Positions 26,739 to 35,770 are shown, counted from the first letter of the stretch. The stretch: 64,000 bases of DNA from Dysgonomonas hofstadii (GCF_014196915.1 NZ_JACIEP010000001.1:248001-312000); one strand, 5' to 3'. Notes: generated by a model not told the origin, from the sequence alone. Numbers and translations are program-made.

Positions 26739-29237
26739 ATGAAAATAATATATTTACTCATTACAAGTATCGTTTTATTCTCCTGCTCTTCGTATAAGGA
26801 AGCCAGGCATAACGAAGATTTTACCCTGGATTGGAAATTCTATCTGGGAGACGATTCGTTAGCTTCGGACTCACAATATGATGCTTCCGGTTGGCGGACT
26901 CTCGATTTGCCTCACGATTGGAGTATAGAGGCTGATTTTTCGGCAGACAATCCGGCAACACCGGGAGGAGGAGCTTTGCCTGGGGGAATTGGCTGGTACC
27001 GGAAAGAATTCGTAGTAGACAAAGCATGGGAAAATAAGAATATCTTTATTGATTTTGATGGTATCTACTGGAATAGTAAGGTCTGGATAAACGGACACTT
27101 GCTGGGTGAAAGGCCTAGCGGGTATGTCTCTTTCCGTTACGATCTTACTCCTTATATTAAGATTGGTGAGAAAAATACAATTGCTGTACGGGTTGATAAT
27201 TCAGAGCAGCCTAATTCCCGCTGGTATTCAGGATCGGGTATTTACCGCAATGTATGGCTGGTAGTCACTAATTCTTTGTATGTAGATCATTGGGGTACTT
27301 ATGTGACTACACCTCTTGTTTCTGCCGAAAAAGCAGAAGTGAAGATAGAGACGAGTGTGCGGAATACATCAAATAAGCCACAACAGTTCGAATTACACTC
27401 TATTATTATCGATAGACAAGGAAACGATGTGCTGAAGACAAGCAAACCTCTGACTGTTAGTTCCGATACCATTATCAGAGCCGAGCAGATATTAAATATG
27501 GTAAATCCGAACTTGTGGTCGGTAAAAACTCCATACATGTATAAAGTCCTGACTCGTATAGAACAGAATGGTAAAGTGATAGATGAATATGAAACACCGC
27601 TGGGTATTCGTTATTTTTCTTTCGATGCCGATAAAGGTTTTTTTCTGAACGGAGAGCATATAAAGATAAAAGGAGTATGTCATCATCACGATTTGGGGTG
27701 TCTTGGCACAGCCTTAAATGTACGGGCTTTGGAACGCCAGTTGGTTATGCTAAAAGAAATGGGATGCAATAGTATCCGTATGTCACATAATCCGCCTGCA
27801 CCCGAACTTTTGCATATGTGCGATACAATGGGCTTTATAGTTATGGACGAAGCTTTCGATATGTGGCGTAAAAGAAAATCACCATACGATTATTCACAAT
27901 ACTTTGCCGAATGGCACGAGCGTGACCTGACAGACCTTGTCTTGCGTGACCGCAATCATCCGTCTGTTTTTATGTGGAGCGTAGGCAATGAAGTATTGGA
28001 GCAATGGTCGCACATAGATGCCGATACACTCGACCTACAACAGGCAAATCTGGTATTAAACTTTGCTAATACCATGGATAAAAAGGATGAGGATTCAGAG
28101 GAATTGCATATCAATTCATTATTGGCGGTTAAGCTGGTTGACATTGTTAAGAAACTAGATTCTACGCGTCCCGTTACAACGGGAAATAATGAAACGAAGC
28201 CAGGCAATCATATTTTCCGTTCCGGAGCAATGGATATTATAGGATTCAACTATCATGTAAATGACTGGTCAGATTTTCAGGAGAAATATCCCGGACAAAA
28301 ATTTATTGTTACAGAATCAACTTCAGCTCTGATGTCGCGTGGTTATTATACAATGCCATCCGATAGCATCAGTATCTGGCCCGATAGCTGGGATAAGCCT
28401 TTGACCAAAGATGTCCAGCAATGTTCTTCTTATGACAATTGCCATGTGCCTTGGGGGAGTACACATGAAGTTACCTGGAATCTGGTGAAGAAACATGACT
28501 ATATTTCGGGTATGTATCTTTGGACGGGTTTCGATTATCTGGGCGAACCTACACCTTTCTGGTGGCCGTCGCGCAGTTCTTACTTCGGGGCGATAGATCT
28601 TGCAGGATTCACTAAGGATGTATACTATATGTATCAAAGCGAATGGACTGATAAGGATGTGTTACATATCTTTCCTCACTGGAACTGGGAGGAAGGGCAG
28701 GATGTAGATGTCTGGGCATATTATAACAACGCCGATGAGGTAGAACTTTTCCTCAATGGAAAGTCCTTAGGCCGTAAGTCCAAGCCCGAAGATACGTTTC
28801 ACGTATGGTGGCGTGTTTCTTATAAGGAAGGAATATTGAAAGCAGTTTCATATAAAAAAGGGAAAGAGGTGTTAACCAGAGAGATCAGGACAACAGGCGA
28901 ACCTGTATCTATACGCCTTACTGCTGACAGGCAGGAGATAAAAGCTGATGGCAGGGATTTATCCTTTGTTACGGTAGAGGCTCTCGATGCAGAAGGAAAT
29001 GCTGTCCCTGTAGCCGATGATCTTATTCGCTTTACGATAGAAGGGAATGGTTTTATTGCCGGAACGGATAATGGGGATGCTACCGACCCTGTTTCGCTAA
29101 AGAAGCCATACCGTAACTTATTTAGCGGGAAAGCACTAGTTGTAGTTCAATCCGGTAAAAATACAGGAGGTATAGTATTAAAAGCGACTTCTGACAATCT
29201 TAAAGAGGCAACTATTGTTATAAAAACCAAGAAATAG
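26739..29237 (+). CDS. GH2 beta-galactosidase (lipoprotein)
   Basis: An 832-residue lipoprotein (lipobox LFSC, Cys16). GH2 order is clear: sugar-binding domain (DWKFYLGD to about 180, with LPHDWSIEADF and GGIGWYRKEF), Ig-like domain (about 185-300), TIM barrel (about 300-600) and C-terminal Ig-like domains (about 600-832, including a DUF4982-type segment). The acid/base is Glu418 in MWSVGNEVLEQW and the nucleophile Glu526 in FIVTESTSA. GIKGVCHHHDLG and RMSHNPPAPELL are family motifs. In xyloglucan loci this type removes galactose from side chains. Last gene of the plus arm, followed by a strong terminator. It ends with TAG, which matters for judging the GH5 stop. Confidence 0.93.
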   Translation: MKIIYLLITSIVLFSCSSYKEARHNEDFTLDWKFYLGDDSLASDSQYDASGWRTLDLPHDWSIEADFSADNPATPGGGALPGGIGWYRKEFVVDKAWENKNIFIDFDGIYWNSKVWINGHLLGERPSGYVSFRYDLTPYIKIGEKNTIAVRVDNSEQPNSRWYSGSGIYRNVWLVVTNSLYVDHWGTYVTTPLVSAEKAEVKIETSVRNTSNKPQQFELHSIIIDRQGNDVLKTSKPLTVSSDTIIRAEQILNMVNPNLWSVKTPYMYKVLTRIEQNGKVIDEYETPLGIRYFSFDADKGFFLNGEHIKIKGVCHHHDLGCLGTALNVRALERQLVMLKEMGCNSIRMSHNPPAPELLHMCDTMGFIVMDEAFDMWRKRKSPYDYSQYFAEWHERDLTDLVLRDRNHPSVFMWSVGNEVLEQWSHIDADTLDLQQANLVLNFANTMDKKDEDSEELHINSLLAVKLVDIVKKLDSTRPVTTGNNETKPGNHIFRSGAMDIIGFNYHVNDWSDFQEKYPGQKFIVTESTSALMSRGYYTMPSDSISIWPDSWDKPLTKDVQQCSSYDNCHVPWGSTHEVTWNLVKKHDYISGMYLWTGFDYLGEPTPFWWPSRSSYFGAIDLAGFTKDVYYMYQSEWTDKDVLHIFPHWNWEEGQDVDVWAYYNNADEVELFLNGKSLGRKSKPEDTFHVWWRVSYKEGILKAVSYKKGKEVLTREIRTTGEPVSIRLTADRQEIKADGRDLSFVTVEALDAEGNAVPVADDLIRFTIEGNGFIAGTDNGDATDPVSLKKPYRNLFSGKALVVVQSGKNTGGIVLKATSDNLKEATIVIKTKK

Positions 29238-29275
29238 AAACAGGAGCGGAAACCTTTTTGTTCCTGTTTTTTGCT
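29238..29275 (+). terminator. Rho-independent terminator of the xyloglucan operon
   Basis: AAACAGGA (29238-29245) pairs with TCCTGTTT (29262-29269) and is followed by a T run. It starts right after the GH2 stop codon and closes the plus-strand operon before the convergent genes of the next locus. Confidence 0.8.
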
Positions 29276-29405
29276 ATTCGTAAATTACTGCAAACTCCAA
29301 TGGCAAGCTCGTAGAGAAAGAAGTACACATAGACATCAGTATAGGCCGAGAGCAGGGTTGTCCTTTTTTAATTAGGACATTTCCACTTTCTTATGGTATA
29401 ACTAT

Positions 29406-30629
29406 TTATATTTTAAGTTTTACTCCGACCTTATTCAATAGGGCAGTAACCCCAATAGTAAGAAATGAAAACACTATACATTTCACTATACCTACTGGGT
29501 ATGTTGTAACCGTATCGGGCAGATGAAAACTAGTCAGATAGAATATAGAATAAAGAATATACGGGATCAGGTAACAGGTAAGTGTAGCTGTTCCTGCAGG
29601 CTTGATAATGTTGAACCAGGAAGCTTTCCCTTTTTCCACAAGCCAGTATAAAAGCACATAAGTAGTTATAGAAATGGCTATGCAGTAAAATACCCATGGC
29701 GGAGTTTCCTGTACTTTAGATATTATCCAGAACTTATGGGAAATAAATCCTGCTGCAAATAGTATAACTATGGCTGCCCCTGCCATGATTAATTTCTTCT
29801 TGTTTCCTGTATTGATATATTTCACACCGATTACAGATAGAATAATTCCTCCCATTGTTAACGCAGGTAATGCACCATTGCCCAAATGCAGAATACTCAC
29901 CATTTGATCGAGGAAATTACCTTGCCGCAGGCTTAATATGGCAGTTCCATCTATCATCTTTGATTTGAGAATACACCAGATGATAAGGATCAGCCAGACA
30001 GGAATCAGATATTTCAGTCGATCCCGGGTAAACAAATAGGTGAAAGCGCAAACCAGGTATGTCCATCCTATCAATCCTAAAATACCCCACCAGCGTGATT
30101 TGAATACTCCTCCCTCCCCATCACGGAATACAACAGCCAAATAGAGAAGGATAAGGATTCCTGCAATTTTCAGAACTGTGAACAGATATGATAGTTGCTT
30201 CTTTTCAGTTTTTGGATATACATTCCAGATAAGGAAGAATGCGGCAACCATCAGTATCCTGTAAGTAGCTATATTTAACCCTGTTACTTCTGATACTCCT
30301 GATTCGGAATTGACAATGAATACACCCATCAGCAACAACGCCAACGAGCGCGTAAGAACATGGGCAACCGTGCTAACTCCCGATAATCCTTTGCTAAATC
30401 GCCTTTCTATGGCGTAAGGAATAGACATACCTACGACAAAAAGAAAGCAGGGGAAGACCACATCGGCCAGCCCAAGCATATCCTGATCGTATTCGGCATG
30501 TCCCAGCCAGTCGGGCTCTCCTTTTATACTCCACAGGTCGTTGACAAAAATCATAAGTAGCATTGTCAGGGCTCTCAGGATATCTATAGCCACGTTTCTC
30601 TGTGTAAATCCGGTGTTTACTTCGTTCAT
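29406..30629 (-). CDS. NagX-like multi-pass membrane protein (DUF5009, acyltransferase-type)
   Basis: A 407-residue integral inner-membrane protein with about ten hydrophobic helices. The N-terminal motif RNVAIDILRALTMLLMIFVND followed by DVVFPCFLFVVGMSIPYAI is typical of the family that includes human heparan-alpha-glucosaminide N-acetyltransferase and bacterial NagX. Members in chitin and N-acetylglucosamine operons are thought to act in periplasmic amino-sugar processing, but the reaction is not firmly established. It is the last gene of the long minus-strand operon and goes with the FHS permease, ROK kinase and NagB-like protein upstream, which supports an amino-sugar link. The substrate is unknown. 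Confidence 0.75.
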   Translation of the reverse strand: MNEVNTGFTQRNVAIDILRALTMLLMIFVNDLWSIKGEPDWLGHAEYDQDMLGLADVVFPCFLFVVGMSIPYAIERRFSKGLSGVSTVAHVLTRSLALLLMGVFIVNSESGVSEVTGLNIATYRILMVAAFFLIWNVYPKTEKKQLSYLFTVLKIAGILILLYLAVVFRDGEGGVFKSRWWGILGLIGWTYLVCAFTYLFTRDRLKYLIPVWLILIIWCILKSKMIDGTAILSLRQGNFLDQMVSILHLGNGALPALTMGGIILSVIGVKYINTGNKKKLIMAGAAIVILFAAGFISHKFWIISKVQETPPWVFYCIAISITTYVLLYWLVEKGKASWFNIIKPAGTATLTCYLIPYILYSIFYLTSFHLPDTVTTYPVGIVKCIVFSFLTIGVTALLNKVGVKLKI

Positions 30630-30670
30630 ATTTATTTAGTATTAGATTTAGTAAAAATAATCCTTTTTTC

Positions 30671-31489
30671 TTATTTCCTGAATGGATCTCCTTTTGTGTT
30701 TTGGCTTACTACCCATCTGAATGCATTCACAAACAGAAGCTTTTGTGTGGCATCAGTAAATTCGTCATCGCCATGTCCCATATTCAGGTAGATCATACGG
30801 TATTTTTTGTTTGTCCAAACGATAGGAAAATCTCCGAAGTTAACCACATCCTTGATCCCCAGAGGATAATTGTCGGGAGAGATTGACAATAAAACTTCCA
30901 CATCTTTATTCTCCCTCGGGCTGGGATTCCATTGATACCATTCGCTTTCGGGTGCAATGAATGATGAAGGCAGATTTTTTGTTACAGGATGTGTTGTATT
31001 ATCCATAACTAATTTTACGGGCTGAGGCGGCCAGTTGTTGCAATAAAAGATACCTCCGCCCAGGAATTCTACCAGCCAGGGCCAGTTCGTGTTTTTATCG
31101 TTGTAGGCAGCCGCATGGAAGCCAACCCAGCCGCCCCCGTTTTTCATGTATTTTTCGAAAGCTTCACGCTGGTCTTTTGCCTGTGGGGTTGCATTCAGCA
31201 TCACCACCACATCGTATTCTTTTAGTTTTTCGTAAGGGTATTGCGAAAAGTCTGCTGTGATATCCAGATTAAAGCCCCTGCCATAGTTCAGCCTTTTGAA
31301 GAATTCAACCCCCTGTTCGGCAAACTTCACATGCGCTTCTTCTGCATGCGTTGTGTAATAAACCAATGCCTTGAATCGTGGTTCTTTAGCATAATTGGCC
31401 GGATAGCCCGTATTGTCCTGAGCATTAAGTAATGATATTGAAAAGAAAAATAGTAATGAAAATATAAAATGTAATTTATTGTTAGTCAT
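30671..31489 (-). CDS. ThuA-like domain protein, secreted
   Basis: A 272-residue protein with a signal peptide (about 1-23, ending LLNAQ) and a ThuA fold, a class-I-glutamine-amidotransferase-like alpha/beta domain found in sugar-modification clusters. The motifs KALVYYTTHAEEAH, YDVVVMLNATP, GGWVGFHAA, HPVTKNLP, SEWYQWNPSPR and a late NMGHGDDEFTDA are family landmarks. The biochemical role of exported Bacteroidota ThuA proteins is not settled; they often occur near enzymes acting on oxidised or keto-sugars. A second, diverged ThuA gene lies 236 bp upstream in the same operon. I would not assign a substrate. Confidence 0.85.
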   Translation of the reverse strand: MTNNKLHFIFSLLFFFSISLLNAQDNTGYPANYAKEPRFKALVYYTTHAEEAHVKFAEQGVEFFKRLNYGRGFNLDITADFSQYPYEKLKEYDVVVMLNATPQAKDQREAFEKYMKNGGGWVGFHAAAYNDKNTNWPWLVEFLGGGIFYCNNWPPQPVKLVMDNTTHPVTKNLPSSFIAPESEWYQWNPSPRENKDVEVLLSISPDNYPLGIKDVVNFGDFPIVWTNKKYRMIYLNMGHGDDEFTDATQKLLFVNAFRWVVSQNTKGDPFRK

Positions 31490-31725
31490 TGTTATATGTA
31501 TTTTATTTATAGGTTGTTAAATATGTTTTTAACTAAAAAGTAATGAATGTAATGAAAAATGAAGAATCTGGATTTCTCATGTTATATCCATTTTAACTAA
31601 AAGGTAACAAAAGTAATAGATTCCACTATCTTTATTTTTATTTTCAAATTTTCTCATTAGCATATCGGCATATTATCATATTAGCTTTTTATCCTATAGA
31701 TAAAGATTCCTGGAATAAATAAAAG
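31490..31725. other. AT-rich gap between the two ThuA genes
   Basis: A 236-bp AT-rich interval with no gene or strong hairpin. AACTAAAAAGTAATGAATGTAATG and AACTAAAAGGTAACAAAAGTAATAG (near 31530 and 31595) are loosely similar direct repeats. I see no clear promoter. Confidence 0.4.
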
Positions 31726-32517
31726 CTATTTCCCTGTCTCTGCAGCCCAAAGGATCGCATTCGAAAACATCTTCACAAAATCCTTTGAATCGAATAATGT
31801 TTTGGCATGTCCCATCAGGAAATATACATTGTGTGCTTTCATTTTCTGGTTTGTCCATACGGCAGGATGATCACCCATTTTTATATCCGAATCGGGAGTA
31901 TATGTCGACTCGTCCACACTGGCCAGTACATGTACATTTGGCCTTGGGTTTTTATCGAATGTATACCATTCGTCATCAGGAATACTAAACGATTTATTCA
32001 CGCCTTTCATCACAGGATGATCCATGTCTTCCACATTTACGGTTGCAGTAGCAAGGGCAGCGATATAGTTTTTGAATTTGATACTACCCATAAAGCCGGA
32101 AAACCATTGCCACATGGGATATCCGTCAAATTCGCCAAGCAAAGTTGCATGATGGAATCCTACCCATCCGCCTTTTCCTTCTTCTATGTATTTAATAAAA
32201 GCCGATTCCGCATCATTTGTCCATGTATAGGGAGGGTAGTCTAATTGAATAATTACCTTATACTGTGACAGGAACTCTTCATTTATCTGTTTTGTATTGT
32301 TTATTTCGGTGTATTCAAAATTGTTCTCTTTCGAGAATGTATCGAGCCATTTCAAAGCCGCATCGGTAAAACCGCCATGTTGTCCACCACGCTCAGTTAA
32401 AACTAATATTTTAAGTGGCTCGTTTTGTTCCTGGCTTTGTTGACTTTGCGAGCCTTTGGTGTTACAACTGATCAGTGTCAGAGCGAAAAGGATAATTAAG
32501 TAATAAATCTTTTTCAT
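31726..32517 (-). CDS. ThuA-like domain lipoprotein
   Basis: A 263-residue lipoprotein (lipobox LISC, Cys18) with a ThuA-like domain. It has the same motif order as the downstream paralogue: LKILVLTERGGQHGG, YKVIIQLDYPP, GGWVGFHHATL, HPVMKGVN, DEWYTFDKNPRP and MGHAKTLFDSKDF. The extra His in GFHHA and the more divergent N-terminus mark it as a separate subgroup rather than a recent copy. The lipid anchor puts it in the outer or inner membrane facing the periplasm or surface, whereas the neighbour appears soluble. Function beyond the fold is unknown; the operon context is polysaccharide use. Confidence 0.85.
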   Translation of the reverse strand: MKKIYYLIILFALTLISCNTKGSQSQQSQEQNEPLKILVLTERGGQHGGFTDAALKWLDTFSKENNFEYTEINNTKQINEEFLSQYKVIIQLDYPPYTWTNDAESAFIKYIEEGKGGWVGFHHATLLGEFDGYPMWQWFSGFMGSIKFKNYIAALATATVNVEDMDHPVMKGVNKSFSIPDDEWYTFDKNPRPNVHVLASVDESTYTPDSDIKMGDHPAVWTNQKMKAHNVYFLMGHAKTLFDSKDFVKMFSNAILWAAETGK

Positions 32518-32590
32518 ATATTCGGATTTTAGATATTATTCAATTTTGTAATTTACAGTCTACTAACTACTGCTTACTCTCTACTAATCT

Positions 32591-32638
32591 TCAATATTTC
32601 GCTATCAATGTCAACCACTTCCCGGCCGAAGTGATCCC
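32591..32638 (-). pseudogene. Remnant of the 3' end of a second GH9 gene
   Basis: The minus strand encodes ITSAGKWLTLIAKY followed by TGA, nearly the same as the end of the intact GH9 gene at 33280 (ITSAGKWLTLTAEY). DNA similarity is also clear over about 48 bp and stops at the first base of the hairpin at 32636. Only about 14 codons are left, with changes at several wobble sites, so this is an old copy and not a fresh duplication. Confidence 0.7.
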
Positions 32639-32674
32639 CTGCTGGTGCGGATATCTCGTCCGCACCAGCAGGGG
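32636..32674. repeat. GC-rich REP-like hairpin, 16-bp perfect stem
   Basis: CCCCTGCTGGTGCGGA (32636-32651) pairs perfectly with TCCGCACCAGCAGGGG (32659-32674) around a 7-base loop. Its base composition differs from the AT-rich surroundings. It starts exactly where similarity to the GH9 gene ends. The shape fits a mobile REP-type palindrome. Confidence 0.7.
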
Positions 32675-32693
32675 GGTACTCAGGAACGGGCTC

Positions 32694-33113
32694 TTATTCT
32701 ACCCGTTCCCATATTTCATCGATTTCTTCCGGCCCGAAAGTTCCTGTACAATGCATCTTTCCATCTTCAAATTGTACCTTATATACAGCCTTTTCGCCTA
32801 TACAGTCTCTCATGTTCGGACTTCTGTATTGCACCTCTTCGGTATACGTTTCGCCATCAAAAGAACAGGTTCCCCCCAGCGAAAGTACAATTACATTATC
32901 GTAGGTATGTGTCCATACAAAATGTCCTTCCGTGATGATCTTAACCTTTGCCTGATTGCCCGCAATACCTACCGCCGGATATACAAGCTTCCATACTCCA
33001 ACAGTCGGATTTGGTTTCTTTGATTGGGCCTGAACGCTCGAAGCGGACAACGCAGTAACAAAAAGCAAAGCCATTATACAGATAAATGCAGAAAAGATAG
33101 TATTCTTCTTCAT
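32694..33113 (-). CDS. Small secreted lipocalin-like protein of unknown function
   Basis: A 139-residue exported protein. The start is set at 33113 (MKKNTIFSAFICIMALLFVTALSASSVQAQ, a good signal peptide); the longer frame adds ten polar residues before it. The mature part is a small beta-rich domain beginning VGVWKLVYPAVG and ending GTFGPEEIDEIWERVE, with GHFVWTHTYDN and LGGTCSFDGETYTEEVQY in the middle. This resembles lipocalin-like domains (DUF4488-type) common in Bacteroidota sugar loci, but I cannot name a family with certainty. Two cysteines (CSFDG and RDC) could form a disulfide. An 8-bp inverted repeat (32683-32690 / 32702-32709) encloses its stop codon. It lies between GH9 and the ThuA genes in the operon. 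Confidence 0.7.
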   Translation of the reverse strand: MKKNTIFSAFICIMALLFVTALSASSVQAQSKKPNPTVGVWKLVYPAVGIAGNQAKVKIITEGHFVWTHTYDNVIVLSLGGTCSFDGETYTEEVQYRSPNMRDCIGEKAVYKVQFEDGKMHCTGTFGPEEIDEIWERVE

Positions 33114-33279
33114 TGTCAAATCCCTTATTCGTGTCGGGCGCAACTTTTAAAATACTTAAAATATACTTGATTTATTTTGGATATTTATCAGCTAATTAAT
33201 TTCTTCAAAGAGCTACAAGCTAATGGCTAATAGCTTACTACATAGATAAAGTTTCCGATTTCCGATTCATATCGATATA

Positions 33280-35727
33280 TTAATATTCTGCTGTCAATGT
33301 CAGCCATTTCCCGGCTGAAGTTATCCATACTTCTTTATATGTAGCATTATTAGTCGGTGGCCAGTAAGGAATATCCTCATTTCCCAGACTACGTATGCCG
33401 ACAGGCATTTCACCTGCCATCTCGCCCGAAGAAAAGGTGTCCATCTGCGGATAGTTATATCCTTCGCCGTATATCATCGATTGCCCGAATGGATTTTTGC
33501 CTACTACCCAATACAATTGCTCTTTGCCAATACGAAGCAGTTCTTCATCTTTCAGAAAATTACCACAAATGGCAGCTGCTTTTCCCATCGAAAGGAGAAC
33601 TGCGTTATTCCCGTTGAAGATGCCGAATCCTACCGGGAAACGCCGCAGATAATGCTCCTTATCCAATTGTACGCCGTTTTTCAACTGTTTTGCGAATTCT
33701 CCGGCTTCATTTCCGCTGGTAAACAGATGCGAATGCTGGAAGCTAACTTCATCTTTCGGTTCATCGATATGGTAAACACCGCTGGCTATCATTCCGTAAG
33801 GTGCTGTATATTTGACAAGGCTTTTCAGGTAATCGCCATACAGGCGGATCGATTCTTCCCATTTTTTATAATCAGGGTGGTTTGGTTGTGTTTCGCAAAG
33901 GATTGTCATTGCCTGCATATAGACCTGCTCACGCGATTGGTGGTTATAGTGGACAATAACTTTCTTCGTTTTGTCACGATAGAAGAATCCTTTTATCTTG
34001 TCGTTGTCTCCTACTGGTTCTTTGCGTTGACAGTTGAGCGTGTAATTGATAAATTCAGTTGCCTTTTCTGCATAATACGGGTCTTTTGTTAGTTTATATA
34101 GCATACTGGCTGCCCACGATACAGTCGCCATATATTGGCTTTCCGATGTATTATAGCTATGTTCGTAGAAATGCAGGAAGCCACCGTAACCGTCTTTTTC
34201 GTATTTTCCCAGAGCGAACCTGAAGTCCTCTTTGGCTACCTTTGTAAGGTATTCCTGTAACATCGGGTCTCTGCCAATAGTAAGAGCTGCATAGGCTTCA
34301 TATCCTGCATATAGGAAATTATCGAAAGAAATATTTTGTACCCTTACACTGGAAATATCATCCAGCGTGCCGAAAACACCATCCTGCCAGATAAGTAACC
34401 CCATACTGCTTGCCCGGTAGCCGTCTCCATAACGGTTGCGCAGGATAAATTCCAAGCCCCATTCTGCTTCTTCAAGCATGCGGGCAGCCAACAGCTCATT
34501 CTTGTTTTTCTGGGTATTATATGATTCCAGCAGGGCAAAAGTCACATCACTTGTTTGCAGGGTTTGTTGGGAGAGATCACCTGCATCGTGCCACCCTCCG
34601 GCATACGAGATCATTTTTCCGTCGTGCTTCGAGCAAAGGTCTAGATGGCAGGTCCCATGTTTGCCGGGTACAGGATAGCCACAGCGCTGACAGAATATGA
34701 AATTTAACACCCGCCAAAGGGAATTTTCCCATATTCTTTTTCCTATCTGAAAAGGAGGGGTAGTATAGTCTCCTACTTTCAGACTATACATTCCGGATTG
34801 ATTAAAATCTGAAAAATCCAGGACATCGAATTCGCCTGTTGACGTTTTTTGCTTTTTTATTTTGCCATTGAAAGCAGTTTTATTGTTTTGCGTGTCTATA
34901 AGTTCAAAAGTATTATTGTGCTTCTCAATATTAATAATAGCAGTTTTTTTATCTCCTGACAGATAACCGCTTGTAGAGTAGATTATTTTATTCTTTCCCG
35001 GCACCCATCCACTGATTGTTTCGGGATTTTCTATCTGTTGCAGTTCTATATTTTTGATAAAATAACTGCAATTGTCACCTGTAGTTCTGTCTTTCCCCTT
35101 TATACTGACACTAAAACCTATTCTTTTTACTTTATCTCTCTGATATTCACTTAGATCAAGAAAGCAGGTATTGTCAGAATAATTAGTAAGATTGATCAGA
35201 TGAGAACCCGACTGCCGATTGAGGCCTTCCTTTAAAGTTGTATTAGCATTCTCAAAATTGACATTTAAATTAACAACCCGGGCGCCCTCGCAGGCCGGAT
35301 ATATATTGAAAACGATACGGTTGTATTTTTCCCAGTTCTCGCTATCCAGATCGAAATAAAAGTTTACATGTCCATAGGTCGCATAGTCTGGATCGGATTC
35401 GGAGCCTTTAGCCTTGTGTCCGGTGTAAGTAGAATAAGTGAATCCGGCTATCTTATCTCCCGTTGTTGTTTCTGTATTTATTATTTTGCCTGAACCGGAT
35501 ATTTTCCAGTTTATTTTATCTAAATTCAGTTTTTGAAAATATAAGACATTCTTTTTTAATTCCCCTGCTTCGTACGACTTTGATGTATCTATAAGTAGCG
35601 GGCTGTGGATTATCCCTGTACGGATAATATCTTTTTCCAGTTCTTTATCGGTTGCGAATCCTTGTTGTCCGGATACAGACAAAACGATAAAAAAAAGAAA
35701 GATAATAATAACAATATATTTTCTCAT
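33280..35727 (-). CDS. GH9 endoglucanase-type hydrolase with long N-terminal region
   Basis: An 815-residue exported GH9 protein. After the signal peptide (about 1-20) come about 220 residues of a carbohydrate-binding-like beta domain, a CelD_N Ig-like domain (about 240-335) and an alpha/alpha-barrel (about 340-815). The nucleophile pair is seen in GGWHDAGD (Asp381, Asp384). The acid is probably Glu799 in YKEVWITSAGKW, which replaces the usual NEVA-type ending. The family includes endoglucanases, xyloglucanases and exo-beta-D-glucosaminidases. Its neighbours (GH18, FHS permease, NagB-like) leave open an amino-sugar oligosaccharide substrate; beta-glucan or xyloglucan is equally possible. A 3'-end remnant of a second copy lies 640 bp downstream. 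Confidence 0.88.
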   Translation of the reverse strand: MRKYIVIIIFLFFIVLSVSGQQGFATDKELEKDIIRTGIIHSPLLIDTSKSYEAGELKKNVLYFQKLNLDKINWKISGSGKIINTETTTGDKIAGFTYSTYTGHKAKGSESDPDYATYGHVNFYFDLDSENWEKYNRIVFNIYPACEGARVVNLNVNFENANTTLKEGLNRQSGSHLINLTNYSDNTCFLDLSEYQRDKVKRIGFSVSIKGKDRTTGDNCSYFIKNIELQQIENPETISGWVPGKNKIIYSTSGYLSGDKKTAIINIEKHNNTFELIDTQNNKTAFNGKIKKQKTSTGEFDVLDFSDFNQSGMYSLKVGDYTTPPFQIGKRIWENSLWRVLNFIFCQRCGYPVPGKHGTCHLDLCSKHDGKMISYAGGWHDAGDLSQQTLQTSDVTFALLESYNTQKNKNELLAARMLEEAEWGLEFILRNRYGDGYRASSMGLLIWQDGVFGTLDDISSVRVQNISFDNFLYAGYEAYAALTIGRDPMLQEYLTKVAKEDFRFALGKYEKDGYGGFLHFYEHSYNTSESQYMATVSWAASMLYKLTKDPYYAEKATEFINYTLNCQRKEPVGDNDKIKGFFYRDKTKKVIVHYNHQSREQVYMQAMTILCETQPNHPDYKKWEESIRLYGDYLKSLVKYTAPYGMIASGVYHIDEPKDEVSFQHSHLFTSGNEAGEFAKQLKNGVQLDKEHYLRRFPVGFGIFNGNNAVLLSMGKAAAICGNFLKDEELLRIGKEQLYWVVGKNPFGQSMIYGEGYNYPQMDTFSSGEMAGEMPVGIRSLGNEDIPYWPPTNNATYKEVWITSAGKWLTLTAEY

Positions 35728-35745
35728 ATCTGCTTTTTATAAAAG

Positions 35746-35770
35746 TCCCCCTTGGGGGATTTAGGGGGCT
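35746..35770. repeat. C5/G5 palindromic repeat between GH9 and GH18
   Basis: TCCCCC-TT-GGGGGA (35746-35759) is a perfect hairpin. A further GGGGG follows at 35764-35768, so the C tract has two pairing partners. It sits in the 41-bp gap between the GH18 stop and the GH9 start. It looks like a short extragenic repeat of the kind scattered in Bacteroidota. Confidence 0.5.

Noticed and set aside
29359-29379. A 6-bp stem TGTCCT/AGGACA as a terminator for the minus-strand operon
   Set aside because: The stem is short and no T run follows it on the minus strand, so it is too weak to call.
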